From: DASRHT01 sp035293765
GTDB lineage: Bacteria; Chloroflexota; Ktedonobacteria; Ktedonobacterales; Ktedonobacteraceae
Assembly (NCBI GenBank): GCA_035293765.1
Contig: DATGMF010000026.1
Span: 25,971 to 89,970, forward strand
Length of the DNA: 64,000 nt
Direction: 5' to 3'
Program-made: the position numbers and the translations under genes
Shown here: positions 53,302-62,430 of the stretch, one piece after another
Position numbering within the stretch: position 1 is the first letter of the stretch
Layout of the letters: each line of letters starts with the position of its first letter
The notes under the pieces: generated by a model
What the model was told of the DNA's origin: nothing
Databases searched by the model: none
Seen by the model: only the letters and a program-made list of their open reading frames with translations

Positions 53302-55683
53302 TTGAAAATTTTCAAACATCGAGCAGATCAGCTCATCGAAAGAGAAAATAGCGTACGGGGCGCAGAGGCTCCTATCGATAACATGGACGCGGAAATCTCA
53401 GATGCAGCTCAGGAATATGATGTAGCTGAAGCAATAGATGATACTCCTGTTGATCAAGAAGCCTCCGAACCTTCACAAAAGTGGAAATTTGTCCCACCGA
53501 CGCGCGAGCAACTTCTTGTAGGGGTAGCTTTCTGGGGCGTGATCTTGCTGGGGGCAATATTGCGCTTCTGGGGACTTGGAGACAGGCCGCTGCACCACGA
53601 CGAGAGCATGCATGCCTACTTCTCCTTGCAACTGATGCACAACATCGAAAACTGGGCCAGCTGTTTTAATCCTGCCAGTAACTGCTACCGTTATGATCCT
53701 TTGTTGCATGGCCCGTTCCAGTTCCATATTATCGCCCTCGTCTACAAAGTTGCTCAGTTGCTTGGTGCCCCCGATAATGGCGTCAATAACTTTACCGCTC
53801 GCTTCGCTGCTGCCTCGTTGGGAACAGCGATTGTCGGGTTGCCCTACTTCCTGCGCGACCGGCTGGGCAATCTTGGCGCGTGGCTGGCCTGCCTGCTGCT
53901 GGCCGTCTCGCCTAGCATGGTCTACTTCTCGCGCTTCACCCGCGAAGATATCTATATGGCCTGCTTTACGCTGCTGATAGTGGTAGGCGTAGCTCGTTAC
54001 CTGCGAACACGTCGCGGATACTGGCTGCTAATCGCGGCAGCAGCTTTCGCGCTCTCCTATGCGACCAAAGAGGCAACCTTCTTGACTGTCGCGATCTTTG
54101 GCAGTTTCCTGGGAGCTTTGATTGTCTGGGAGCTCGGATCGCGCTGGCAGCTCCATATAGATGAGCGCGCTCGTGTGGCTCTCGCTCGCTATTTGCCGCG
54201 CACAGGCGCTCCCATTGCTCTGGTGATGTATTTTCTTGTGGCTGGCATCATCGCAAAGTGGCTTTTTGGGTGGTTGAAGGCTCTTTCCATCTACATCACT
54301 GATCCTAAGAACACGCACGCCGCGGATTTATATGTACAGGGCCTCAAAGACAACACGGTCGCGATTGTACCCTGGATTGGCATTCTGCTAGGCATCTATC
54401 TCACGGTTATTTTGATCCGTGAACTCAAGGGAAAGTATCCCCCGTCAGGGCGGCATGGTCTTGCCAGCAGGATTGATCCAGAGAAGCAGCCGTTGCTCGA
54501 TACGATTGTTACCATGCCCTGGATGCACTGGTTTTTCGCGCTGCTGCTGGGCTGGACGGTCTTCGTGGTGCTGTTCTCTGTGCTGTTTACCAATATCCGC
54601 GGAGGTATCGGCGACGGCATCTGGCAAGGCATCTATTACTGGTTGCAGCAGCAACAGGTGGCCCGTGGCGGGCAGCCCTGGTACTACTACTTTTTGCTAA
54701 TCCCGCTCTATGAGCAGATCGGGCTGGTCTTCGGCCTGGTGGGCATTGTGCGCAGCCTGCTGCGCCCGACGCGTTTCCGCCTCTTCCTGGTCTACTGGTT
54801 CGTCGGCAACGTTTTCCTCTACTCATGGGCAGCGGAAAAGATGCCGTGGCTGATGATCCATATGACCATGCCGATGATGCTACTGGCTGCTATCGGACTC
54901 GAACCCATCGTCGTGACACTCTGGCAGATGATCAAAGACTGGTCGGCTCGCTTCGTCGTTCCTGCCGGAGAAAGAGTGCTATTGACGCCAGCATTACAGG
55001 GGTTGCCCAGGAATGTCAAACTTGCCAGGAGTAGCGCCATCTTTGGCGCGATCACGGCAATATTGTTGTTGCTGCCAACACTGCATAATATGTACGAGGT
55101 TACGTACGTCCACGCCGCCGATGCGCCGCATGAAATGATGATTTATGTCCAGACCACAACGGATGTTAACATCGTGATGGCGAAAATAGACGCGCTGGAC
55201 CAGCGTCTGTATGGCGGCAGGCACCAGTTGCCAATTGGCGTGATGGGTGATGCCACCTGGCCCTTTGCCTGGTATCTGCGTGACTATACCAGCGTCTGTT
55301 ATAACTTCCCGGCCAACTGTCCCACGAATGAACCAGTGATCCTTGCTGGAGGCGATAATTTGCCAGGCGTGTTCGCGCAATATAGCAAGGATTATCTCTA
55401 TCATCAATACCATATGCGGACCCAGTGGGACCAGGGGTATATGATGCCAAAATGTGTGCCATCAAGTACGAATCCATGCACAGATCCGCAGCCATATATC
55501 GGCGTTGGTCCGCTGCTCTGGCTGAGCTATGGCGATACTCCGCCGCCCGGAGCGACGTTTAATCTAGGATTGGCGGCGCAGAATGTCTGGCAATGGTGGT
55601 GGGACCGCAAAGCTATCGGTGCGACCAACGGCTCGTATGATATGGCGCTATTGTTCCGCAGTGGGATAGGCATGGACCCGTAA
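53302..55683 (+). CDS. Agl23-like GT-C membrane protein (paralogue 2)
   Basis: The 793-residue protein starts at TTG 53302 behind AGGAGCAAGGA. It is a tandem duplicate of the preceding gene; long stretches are identical (AEKMPWLMIHMTMPMMLLAA, ARGGQPWYYYFLLIPLYEQI). The acidic N-terminal tail is longer (about 65 residues). GDRPLHHDESMHAYFSLQLM is the first external-loop motif. An insert NIENWASCFNPASNCYRYDP with two Cys is absent from paralogue 1. The leader holds one of two inverted hairpin elements. It probably works on the same glycan pathway with a different sugar or acceptor. Confidence 0.85.
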   Translation: MKIFKHRADQLIERENSVRGAEAPIDNMDAEISDAAQEYDVAEAIDDTPVDQEASEPSQKWKFVPPTREQLLVGVAFWGVILLGAILRFWGLGDRPLHHDESMHAYFSLQLMHNIENWASCFNPASNCYRYDPLLHGPFQFHIIALVYKVAQLLGAPDNGVNNFTARFAAASLGTAIVGLPYFLRDRLGNLGAWLACLLLAVSPSMVYFSRFTREDIYMACFTLLIVVGVARYLRTRRGYWLLIAAAAFALSYATKEATFLTVAIFGSFLGALIVWELGSRWQLHIDERARVALARYLPRTGAPIALVMYFLVAGIIAKWLFGWLKALSIYITDPKNTHAADLYVQGLKDNTVAIVPWIGILLGIYLTVILIRELKGKYPPSGRHGLASRIDPEKQPLLDTIVTMPWMHWFFALLLGWTVFVVLFSVLFTNIRGGIGDGIWQGIYYWLQQQQVARGGQPWYYYFLLIPLYEQIGLVFGLVGIVRSLLRPTRFRLFLVYWFVGNVFLYSWAAEKMPWLMIHMTMPMMLLAAIGLEPIVVTLWQMIKDWSARFVVPAGERVLLTPALQGLPRNVKLARSSAIFGAITAILLLLPTLHNMYEVTYVHAADAPHEMMIYVQTTTDVNIVMAKIDALDQRLYGGRHQLPIGVMGDATWPFAWYLRDYTSVCYNFPANCPTNEPVILAGGDNLPGVFAQYSKDYLYHQYHMRTQWDQGYMMPKCVPSSTNPCTDPQPYIGVGPLLWLSYGDTPPPGATFNLGLAAQNVWQWWWDRKAIGATNGSYDMALLFRSGIGMDP

Positions 55684-55696
55684 AAGAGGTTTGTTT

Positions 55697-56581
55697 TTAC
55701 ACAAACCCCTTGTCCTGTAAAAACTCGACTAACGCTTTTGCCAGCTCGTCGGGTGTGCCCTCTACCAGGCGCACCTTGCGAGCGGCAGTGCCCCCTGACA
55801 CGATCTCGCCGATGCGCTGATAGGGGCTGTGCTTGCTATTGGGCGCAGCGATATGGCGCGGGCGCGGGCGTGGCGTATGCATTTCGACGAGAATAGTTTC
55901 GTCCGCTTCGCTCTGCCACGCGTTGCTTTTCATTAATGTTAAAGGGTCAATAACGGGAATTTTGGCTTTCAGCGCGGCAAGATGGGCTGGCAAAGAAGGG
56001 TAGCGCGGCTCGTTTAGATCGCTTGTGACGGTGATAAGCAATGGCGGCTCGGCCTCGATAAGCTCTCGGTAGCCGCGTTCGAGCTTGCGCGTCAGTCGCA
56101 GCATGATCGAGCTACCCTCCTGGGTGGTTGTGAACTGCGCAACCCCGGTAACTTGTGGCAGATTGAGATATTGGGCGAGCGCAGGTCCAACGATGCCGGA
56201 AGCCCAATCGCTGGAAGTGTCTCCACAAAGGATCAGGTCGGCGAGCGGCGTTTCATGCTGGATATAGGCGGCCAGAGCTGTTGCAACCGTAAATGGTCCC
56301 CACTCTGTCGCCTGATGAGTCCAGAGGCGCATCGCGCTATCGGCTCCCAGCGCAAGCGAGGCGCGCAATGCTCCCTCGGCATCATGTGGACCAAGCGTCA
56401 ATACCATAATGTTGCCACCAAGTTGCTCTTTGATCCGCACCGCAGCTTCCACGGCGCAGGCGTCAGCAGGGTTGAGGATTTGCACGAAACGCTCTCCATC
56501 GACCTGTCCGGTAATGGGGTCAATGTAGACTGAGGAGCTATCCGGCGTTTGTTTGACACAGACGTAAATACGCAAAGCCAT
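55697..56581 (-). CDS. fixA: electron transfer flavoprotein beta subunit
   Basis: The start at 56581 (MALRIYVCVKQTPDSSSVYI) matches ETF-beta N termini; the longer frame overlaps fixX. The product is 294 residues. ILNPADACAVEAAVRIKEQL and VLTLGPHDAEGALRASLALG are the AMP/FAD-site segments, LILCGDTSSDWASGIVGPAL the inter-subunit loop, and LLITVTSDLNEPRYPSLPAH the ETF signature region. The C-terminal 60 residues extend beyond short ETF-beta proteins, as in FixA/EtfB relatives. It starts 12 bases after fixX and is the last gene of the group. Confidence 0.88.
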   Translation of the reverse strand: MALRIYVCVKQTPDSSSVYIDPITGQVDGERFVQILNPADACAVEAAVRIKEQLGGNIMVLTLGPHDAEGALRASLALGADSAMRLWTHQATEWGPFTVATALAAYIQHETPLADLILCGDTSSDWASGIVGPALAQYLNLPQVTGVAQFTTTQEGSSIMLRLTRKLERGYRELIEAEPPLLITVTSDLNEPRYPSLPAHLAALKAKIPVIDPLTLMKSNAWQSEADETILVEMHTPRPRPRHIAAPNSKHSPYQRIGEIVSGGTAARKVRLVEGTPDELAKALVEFLQDKGFV

Positions 56582-56592
56582 CACCTCAATAG

Positions 56593-56883
56593 TTATGATG
56601 CGCGGAAACTGACGCCCCACCCGCCGCGCGGATATTCCCATTCAATCGCTTTGCGTTCGCAGGCGACATAACATGTGCCGCACTCCAGGCAATGCTCATA
56701 AGAGAAGTGCATCTCGTTGCCCAGCAGCTCAAAGAGACCGGCGGGACAGACGTAGACACAGGGAGTAGTGTCGCAATCTTTGCACATCTCACGATTCAGG
56801 CGAATATGTGGCGTTTTATCGACTTTGAAGCGTACCAGATCCAGGCGTTCTTCTATCGGTTGCATGTTCTTCTTGATCTCCAT
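56593..56883 (-). CDS. fixX: ferredoxin-like protein FixX
   Basis: The 96-residue protein has two cysteine clusters: CKDCDTTPCVYVCP and CLECGTCYVACERKAIEWEY, the 4Fe-4S pattern of FixX and of the ETF-quinone oxidoreductase ferredoxin domain. It passes electrons between ETF, FixC and quinone. The start has a GGGAGG site five bases upstream, and that site lies inside one arm of the hairpin element. It sits between fixC and fixA. Confidence 0.9.
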   Translation of the reverse strand: MEIKKNMQPIEERLDLVRFKVDKTPHIRLNREMCKDCDTTPCVYVCPAGLFELLGNEMHFSYEHCLECGTCYVACERKAIEWEYPRGGWGVSFRAS

Positions 56884-56923
56884 AGGGACCTCCCACGATG
56901 AATCGGGGAGCTACCGTGCGTCC
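56882..56923 (-). repeat. hairpin element, copy 2 (covers the fixX ribosome binding site)
   Basis: Exact inverted match of 32 bases to 53256-53287. It fills the gap between the fixC stop and the fixX start. The GGGAG arm of its stem is the Shine-Dalgarno sequence of fixX, so folding would hide it. Confidence 0.75.
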
Positions 56924-56926
56924 AAT

Positions 56927-58228
56927 CTAAAACAGCAGGGCTCGTCCTGCCTGCCAGCCATCGCGAAGCAATGTCAGCAGGGGCACTTTCCCGCGCAGGA
57001 CAGCAAGGGCGGTGCGACCAATTTTACGGCGAGGTTTCCCGTCCGAACGAAATACTCGCTCCGCCGCTTCGCAAAGCAATTCAGGATAGACATTCTGTAG
57101 CCGCTCATTATTGACAAAGGCGGGCGCCCTGCGGAATTTCTTTAAATCTTGCAGCACAAAGCTGGATTCCAGGCGTTGGCGATAGCGAGCCATGCTTTCT
57201 GCCGAGAAGTCACGATTGGCGTGCGCCTGTTGTGCTGTGGTGGCGGCGGCCAGGCCGGAAGCGATGGCGAAATTAATCCCCTCCAGGAAGATTCCCGCAG
57301 CAAAAACAAAGCCTGCCGCGTCGCCCACCACCATCATGCCAGCGCGTGACAATTGCGCCAGCGAGTTCCAGCCGCCTTCAGGGATCATATGAGCTGAATA
57401 CTCCAGCATAACGCTATCGCGCACCAGGGGCGCAATCGCCGGGTGTTGCTTGAACTGGTCGAGCAGGTCATAGGCGCGCACCTTTTGCTCCGCCAGTGAA
57501 GCAATCTGCACGACCACTCCGATGGAGAGCGTATCCCGATTGGTATAGAGGAAGCCACCACCTTTGACATTGCCGGAGGCATAGCCAACATATTCGTTGG
57601 TCATGCCCTCATCTTCTCTCAAGTTGAAACGCTCCTCAATGGTGTGAGCGTCGAGGCGCAGCACTTCCTTAACTCCCAGCGTCATCTCATCGGCGCGAAA
57701 CTCGTGCTGCAAGCCCGCTTTCTTCGCCAGAAAAGAATTGGCGCCGTCAGCAGCGATAACAATGGGTGCGTAGAGATCGCCATCCTCGCGTCGGCAGCGC
57801 ACGCCAACGACTTGCTTGCCCTGATAAATAAGATCATCTACGACTGTGGAGGTGATCAGCAGTGCTCCGGCCTCTTCAGCTTTCGCGGCCAGCCAGCGAT
57901 CAAATTTGGGGCGTAAAATAGTAAAGCCGTTGTAGGGCGGCTGGCTAAAGTGATTAGTGCGGAAGTCGAGAGAGACCGCCGATTCTTTGCCCAGGAAGGT
58001 GATGGCGCGGCGGACCAGATAGCGTTCTACAGGAGCTTCTTCCCAGAAATTGGGGAGCAGGTCCGTAAGCAGATTGGGCGCGTAGAAGCCAGCTCCAGAG
58101 ACATTTTTTGCCCCTGGATACTCGCCTCGTTCGATCAGCGCCACCTGTAATCCAGCGCGGGCCATTGCCAGCGCGGCGCTACTGCCCGCGGGGCCAGCGC
58201 CCACGACAATGGCGTCAAATTGTTGCAT
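56927..58228 (-). CDS. fixC: FixC, ETF-quinone oxidoreductase-like flavoprotein
   Basis: The 433-residue protein opens DAIVVGAGPAGSSAALAMAR (FAD dinucleotide motif) and continues LIERGEYPGAKNVSGAGFYA, typical of FixC/ETF-QO. VIAADGANSFLAKKAGLQHE and GMMVVGDAAGFVFAAGIFLE are the second and third FAD motifs. The C-terminal part ends FRRAPAFVNNERLQNVYPEL. It takes electrons from ETF and passes them to quinone (through FixX), or, in bifurcating systems, splits them. It lacks its own ferredoxin domain, supplied here by fixX 43 bases downstream. Confidence 0.9.
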   Translation of the reverse strand: MQQFDAIVVGAGPAGSSAALAMARAGLQVALIERGEYPGAKNVSGAGFYAPNLLTDLLPNFWEEAPVERYLVRRAITFLGKESAVSLDFRTNHFSQPPYNGFTILRPKFDRWLAAKAEEAGALLITSTVVDDLIYQGKQVVGVRCRREDGDLYAPIVIAADGANSFLAKKAGLQHEFRADEMTLGVKEVLRLDAHTIEERFNLREDEGMTNEYVGYASGNVKGGGFLYTNRDTLSIGVVVQIASLAEQKVRAYDLLDQFKQHPAIAPLVRDSVMLEYSAHMIPEGGWNSLAQLSRAGMMVVGDAAGFVFAAGIFLEGINFAIASGLAAATTAQQAHANRDFSAESMARYRQRLESSFVLQDLKKFRRAPAFVNNERLQNVYPELLCEAAERVFRSDGKPRRKIGRTALAVLRGKVPLLTLLRDGWQAGRALLF

Positions 58229-58361
58229 TGCCGTAGCTTGTCCTTTACTTATGTGAGATGTATGCAGATCAATAATGATATAACTGTATTGTAGCTGACA
58301 GGAGGGCCGGAAATCTAGTTGGACCAGGAGAAAAGGACTTTATAATAGCACGCAAAGCATG

Positions 58362-58395
58362 ACTGCTGAAGCCACCTGATAGGCGCTTCAGCAGT
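58362..58395 (-). terminator. hairpin after the cupredoxin gene
   Basis: ACTGCTGAAGC (58362-58372) pairs exactly with 58385-58395 across a 12-nt loop, 28 bases past the stop of the cupredoxin gene. No T-tract follows on the minus strand. Confidence 0.5.
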
Positions 58396-58422
58396 TTGTG
58401 AGAGGCAAACGCGGTAGTGTTA

Positions 58423-58893
58423 TTATTGAACGATAATGGTTGCCTTCATTGTGGAGTGGATCTTGCAGTGATAACTGTAAGTTCCCGCTTTTGTGAAGGT
58501 AAAACTGAACGTTCCGCCGGGCGGAAGTGAGCCAGAACCGAATGCGCCATTGTCAGCAGTAACGGTATGTATAGACGGATCGTCGTTCGTCCAGATTATT
58601 TTTGTTCCCACCTTCACTGTAAGGGTTTTTGGATTGAAAGCAAAACCTACAATCGCGATGTTGTTCGGAGCGGTCCGAGGAACGCTGGTAGCAGCAGATG
58701 TAGGAGCGCCGGAAGGACCAGATGTCGGAACAGAGGTAGGAACTGTAGGAAACGTGGAAGAAGTAGTGGATGTAGGAGTACTGGCAGACGTGGATGGAGC
58801 TGTACCACCACATGCTGCCAGGAGTATAACCAGACAGAGAGCTAGCAAGCATAGCAGAGCTCGTGATACAGTAAGCGGACGCGTCTTTTGCAT
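58423..58893 (-). CDS. cupredoxin-domain lipoprotein
   Basis: The 156-residue protein has a lipoprotein signal ending LLAAC at about residue 28 and a 45-residue Ser/Thr/Pro linker. The type I copper domain shows His in DDPSIHTVTAD and Cys, His and Met in YHCKIHSTMKATII. It should carry electrons on the outer membrane face. It lies upstream of fixC on the same strand, so it may take part in the same electron chain, though the 194-base gap and hairpin suggest its own transcript. It resembles the 17.7-kb cupredoxin in plan, not in close sequence. Confidence 0.85.
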   Translation of the reverse strand: MQKTRPLTVSRALLCLLALCLVILLAACGGTAPSTSASTPTSTTSSTFPTVPTSVPTSGPSGAPTSAATSVPRTAPNNIAIVGFAFNPKTLTVKVGTKIIWTNDDPSIHTVTADNGAFGSGSLPPGGTFSFTFTKAGTYSYHCKIHSTMKATIIVQ

Positions 58894-58999
58894 TTCTCTT
58901 CCTCTTTTACAAAACTACAATTGACGACAACGAGAAATATTCCCTATCAGGAATTACCCCATCTGGTTACAGTATTTGTTACCGCAGTTGATAGCTGCC

Positions 59000-60112
59000 T
59001 TATATCAACGTTGCCAGGCGTTGCACGCCTTCCTCGATCTGAACTGGAGTCAGAGCGCAGAAGGGGAGGCGCACGAAGCGTTCACCCACGTGCTGCCTCT
59101 CTTCGTCAAGCGGATCGGCAAAGAAGGCTGTGCCGTCGGTCAGAGCCAGGCCGACCGCCTGAGCGCGGGCTAGCAAGTTTGCTCCATCGGCCTGCTCTGG
59201 CAGGGTGATGCTCACAAAAAAGCCTCCCTCAGGCTCGGCAAACGGGATATCGGGCAGGTAGGTTTTGAGCGCCTTGATCATTGCCTGCAAGCGAGGTGCG
59301 TACAATTGCCTCAGATGTCCAAGGTTGGTGGCGAAGTAGCCACGCTTGTGGAACTCGACGACCGCCGCCTCCGTCGGCAGCGTTGGCATGAGGATAGTCT
59401 CCTCTGTCAGCCCCGTCAATTGCTTGATCAGGTGAGGCGGACCAATGAGATAGCCGACGCGCAAGCCAGGGCTGATCAGTTTGCTATAAGAGCTCACCGC
59501 CAGAACGCGCTCCGGGCTGATGTCGCGAAGCAAGGGCAGCGATTCGCCGCTGTAACGCAATGTACGGTAAGGGATATCCTCCACCAGCCAGAAGCCGTGG
59601 CGTTCGGCCAGCGTCACCAGGGCCTGTCTCTTTGCCGCGGAGGTAGTGATGCCAGAAGGGTTCTGGAAATCTGGAATGACGTACATGAACGCGGGTATTT
59701 TTCGCGCCAGCGCCCTTTCTAAGGCATTCAGGTCTACGCCATCGTGTTCAAGAGGAATGCCAATAACTTGCGCGCCGCGCCTCCTGAACGTTTTAATGGC
59801 TCGATCATAGCTCGGCTGTTCGGTCAAAACAACATCACCCGGTTTGACCAGGACTGCTGCCAGCATATCCTGCAAATGGAGCGAGCCGTTGCCGATCACG
59901 ATTTGGTCGGCGGCTACTGCATATTGCTCGCCGAGCAGCTGACGAAGCGGCAGGTAGCCGCCGTTATGCCCGTATTGCAACACAGCTCTGCCCTGGGGGC
60001 CTTCTAAGATTGCTTGTAAGCAGGTAGCAAGCAACTGATTGGGAAGAGCCTCAAGGGCGGGGACACCTCTGGTAAAAAGAATCTGTTCACTTCCAACCTG
60101 ACTCTGCATCAC
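59000..60112 (-). CDS. PLP-dependent aminotransferase (class I/II, LysN-like)
   Basis: The 370-residue protein has fold-type I motifs: IVIGNGSLHLQDMLAAVLVK, FMYVIPDFQNPSGITTSAAK (PLP ring Asn and neighbours), WLVEDIPYRTLRYSG (Asp binding the PLP nitrogen), and VSSYSKLISPGLRVGYLIGP with the Schiff-base Lys. It resembles 2-aminoadipate / aromatic aminotransferases and the MocR catalytic domain, without an HTH. An AAGGAG site precedes the GTG (60112) and the ATG one codon later. The substrate is not visible. Confidence 0.85.
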   Translation of the reverse strand: MMQSQVGSEQILFTRGVPALEALPNQLLATCLQAILEGPQGRAVLQYGHNGGYLPLRQLLGEQYAVAADQIVIGNGSLHLQDMLAAVLVKPGDVVLTEQPSYDRAIKTFRRRGAQVIGIPLEHDGVDLNALERALARKIPAFMYVIPDFQNPSGITTSAAKRQALVTLAERHGFWLVEDIPYRTLRYSGESLPLLRDISPERVLAVSSYSKLISPGLRVGYLIGPPHLIKQLTGLTEETILMPTLPTEAAVVEFHKRGYFATNLGHLRQLYAPRLQAMIKALKTYLPDIPFAEPEGGFFVSITLPEQADGANLLARAQAVGLALTDGTAFFADPLDEERQHVGERFVRLPFCALTPVQIEEGVQRLATLI

Positions 60113-60176
60113 TTGGATCTCCTTGTTTTACTTGACATATTTATAGTATGGGCGCTGTTAGCAGTGCTAAAGGATG

Positions 60177-61127
60177 TTATGCCTGATGGGTAAGGACGAT
60201 CTTGCCCTGTGGCTTACCTGCTGCCAGGAGGCGATGGGCTTCTGCCGCCTTTGCCACCGGTAATGTCTGGGCAATGAGCGGTGTAATCGCTTTTTGCGCT
60301 ATTAATTGCAGTATCTGGTGTTCGTTTTCGGTGGAGGTGGTGAGCTGACCGCCGCCAATCACCACGACCCGCTTGAGTCGCCATGCCTGTGTATCGACCG
60401 TCGCCTGCTGGCCGCCCAGATTGCCGATCAAAATAATCCTTGCATCAGGAGCGCAGGCTTCGAGGCTTGTTTGTAGCGTCGAACTGACCAGTTCGATGAC
60501 CAGGTTGGCGCCTCCCGCATCCTGCAAAGTTTTGGCAATGTTCTGCTGACGGTGGTTGATAACGAGATCCGCGCCAAGCTTGCGGAGAAATTCTGCCCGT
60601 TCTTCCGAACTGGCCGTGGTTGCCACCCACGCACCTGTGTGTTTGGCCAACTGGATAGCCATTGAGCCAACGCCGCTGGAGCCTGCCCAGATAAGTACGC
60701 GTTCGCCTGCTTTGAGGCGTCCAAGATCAAATAAGCTTCCCCAGGCCGTTGACGCAGCAAGACCGGCTGCCGCAGCCTCTTCGAAGGAAACTCCATCGGG
60801 GATGCGTACCAGGTGCGATGCTGGCGCGGCTATCCTGCTGGCGTAGCCTCCGCCGCCCTTTGCCGCCAGAGCTTTCGATGTCAGAACATGCTCACCCGCA
60901 CGGAAGCCATGAGCATCCTGAACTACCACCCCGGCAGCCTCCAACCCGGGTGTAAAAGGCAGAGCGTTAACCGGTCGGCTGCCATCGCGCTGAAATAGAT
61001 CGAGGCGATTAACCGTCGTAGCCTTAACATCGATCAGAACGTCGTTGGAGCCAGGTACGGGATCGGGTGCTTCCTGTACCTGTAGAACATCGGGAGCTCC
61101 AGTGCGAGCAAATTGTACAGCTTTCAT
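60177..61127 (-). CDS. zinc-independent quinone oxidoreductase (MDR family)
   Basis: The 316-residue protein opens MKAVQFARTGAPDVLQVQEA and carries NRLDLFQRDG, TPGLEAAGVV, AAGLAASTAWGSLFDLGRLK and WAGSSGVGSMAIQLAKHTGA (NADPH-binding AxxGxxG-type motif). The catalytic zinc ligands of alcohol dehydrogenases are absent, as in Qor. It reduces quinones or enones with NADPH in the cytosol. The GGAG site is eight bases from the ATG. Its start overlaps the stop of the transporter gene by four bases, so the two are co-translated. Confidence 0.85.
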   Translation of the reverse strand: MKAVQFARTGAPDVLQVQEAPDPVPGSNDVLIDVKATTVNRLDLFQRDGSRPVNALPFTPGLEAAGVVVQDAHGFRAGEHVLTSKALAAKGGGGYASRIAAPASHLVRIPDGVSFEEAAAAGLAASTAWGSLFDLGRLKAGERVLIWAGSSGVGSMAIQLAKHTGAWVATTASSEERAEFLRKLGADLVINHRQQNIAKTLQDAGGANLVIELVSSTLQTSLEACAPDARIILIGNLGGQQATVDTQAWRLKRVVVIGGGQLTTSTENEHQILQLIAQKAITPLIAQTLPVAKAAEAHRLLAAGKPQGKIVLTHQA

Positions 61128-62392
61128 AAAATATGCTCCTTACTACAATCGTTGGTGGTCGAGCTTGTTTCTTGTGCCTTTATTGTAGGCACATTACGAT
61201 TGAATTGCAATAAGGGTTGCTCCCTCGCCAGGAAGAAAGGGAGCGCGATGAGCAGCGTCATAATGGCAGGAAAAGCCATTCCTGGGGCGATACCGATATG
61301 CGTAATGAATGTGCCGATGAGCACAGGGAAAATGGTACCAGCCGCACCCCCGCTAAGGAGCATCACAGTTGAGATAATGTTAAGAGCGTAGACAAAGCGG
61401 CGTGAGGCTATAGCTATAATGCCGGGAAAAATTGGGCCTAAGAACAGGCCCATCAGCAGGCTGGCAGCAAAATCGAGCCAGAGCTGCCCGGTGAAAACTG
61501 CCACCAGCAGGCCACTCAGGCCACCACCGATAAAGCTAAGATAGAGCAAACGGTTTTCGTTTAGCTGGGCGTGTTTGAGTAACTGCGCGCCGAGCAGACG
61601 ACCGCTCGTCAGGCCGAGCCAGAACATCGCAGCAGTCGGCGCTGCTATCACGAGTGAAACCTTTGCGCTCTGACTGGTAGCGGTCGCGACCCAGCCGCTG
61701 AAGCTGGTTTCTGCGCCAACGTAGAGAAACATTTGCAGGGCCATGAACCAGAGCGCGGCGTGGGCTAATACCCTGCTCCGGCTGGGCATCGATTGTTGTT
61801 CTGATGGTGGGTTTTGTCTAACAATAGCCGGTATGTGTTGCGGCACCAGTAATACAAAAGCTATCAGGGCAATAACTGTGCCGGCAGCAAAGGCCCAGAT
61901 CGACTCATTGACGAATTTGAGGGACAGCGAAAGCAAGAGTGGGCCAATCAGTGCGCCCAGACCAAATGCGCTATGAAGAGTGTTCAGGATTTCGCCCAAT
62001 ACATTATGGAACGTTAATGTCGCGATCACGTTAATGCCCACATCAACGGCTCCAAACCCGATGCCAGCGATGAATTGCGCGGCGAGCAGTAGCGCGAAAA
62101 TATGCGTCCAGGGGATAATGATCGCTGCAATGCCAATCACGCTCACACCAATCATTAAAAGATACTTTGAGTTTATACGGGTGCTCAGAATGCCTGAGAT
62201 CATAACACCCAGAGCGAAGCCAAGCGCATTAGCTGTAAATATCCACCCTGTGATATCAAGGGGGACATCTGTATGGGCGGCCAGCACGGGTAGAGCCGGG
62301 CCGGGAAGCATAGCAATGATGCCGCAGGAGACATATACAAGAAAAAGGGTTGAGAGCAGCAAAAGGTGTCTGGGGGTTGCGTTACGATCCAT
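61124..62392 (-). CDS. MFS transporter
   Basis: The 422-residue protein has twelve predicted membrane segments in two halves. The first loop region (ITGWIFTANALGFALGVMIS) and the loop after helix 2 (STRINSKYLLMIGVSVIG) follow the MFS plan. The C-terminal half retains SGRLLGAQLL and SLLMGLFLGPIFPGIIAIAS, as in the FucP/YfmO-like branch. An AAAGGA site precedes the ATG. Its stop overlaps the quinone oxidoreductase start, which hints at export of a redox-active or toxic compound; the substrate is unknown. Confidence 0.85.
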   Translation of the reverse strand: MDRNATPRHLLLLSTLFLVYVSCGIIAMLPGPALPVLAAHTDVPLDITGWIFTANALGFALGVMISGILSTRINSKYLLMIGVSVIGIAAIIIPWTHIFALLLAAQFIAGIGFGAVDVGINVIATLTFHNVLGEILNTLHSAFGLGALIGPLLLSLSLKFVNESIWAFAAGTVIALIAFVLLVPQHIPAIVRQNPPSEQQSMPSRSRVLAHAALWFMALQMFLYVGAETSFSGWVATATSQSAKVSLVIAAPTAAMFWLGLTSGRLLGAQLLKHAQLNENRLLYLSFIGGGLSGLLVAVFTGQLWLDFAASLLMGLFLGPIFPGIIAIASRRFVYALNIISTVMLLSGGAAGTIFPVLIGTFITHIGIAPGMAFPAIMTLLIALPFFLAREQPLLQFNRNVPTIKAQETSSTTNDCSKEHIL

Positions 62393-62430
62393 TGAATATC
62401 CTTTTCAGATCGGTATGATGGTAAAATTGG

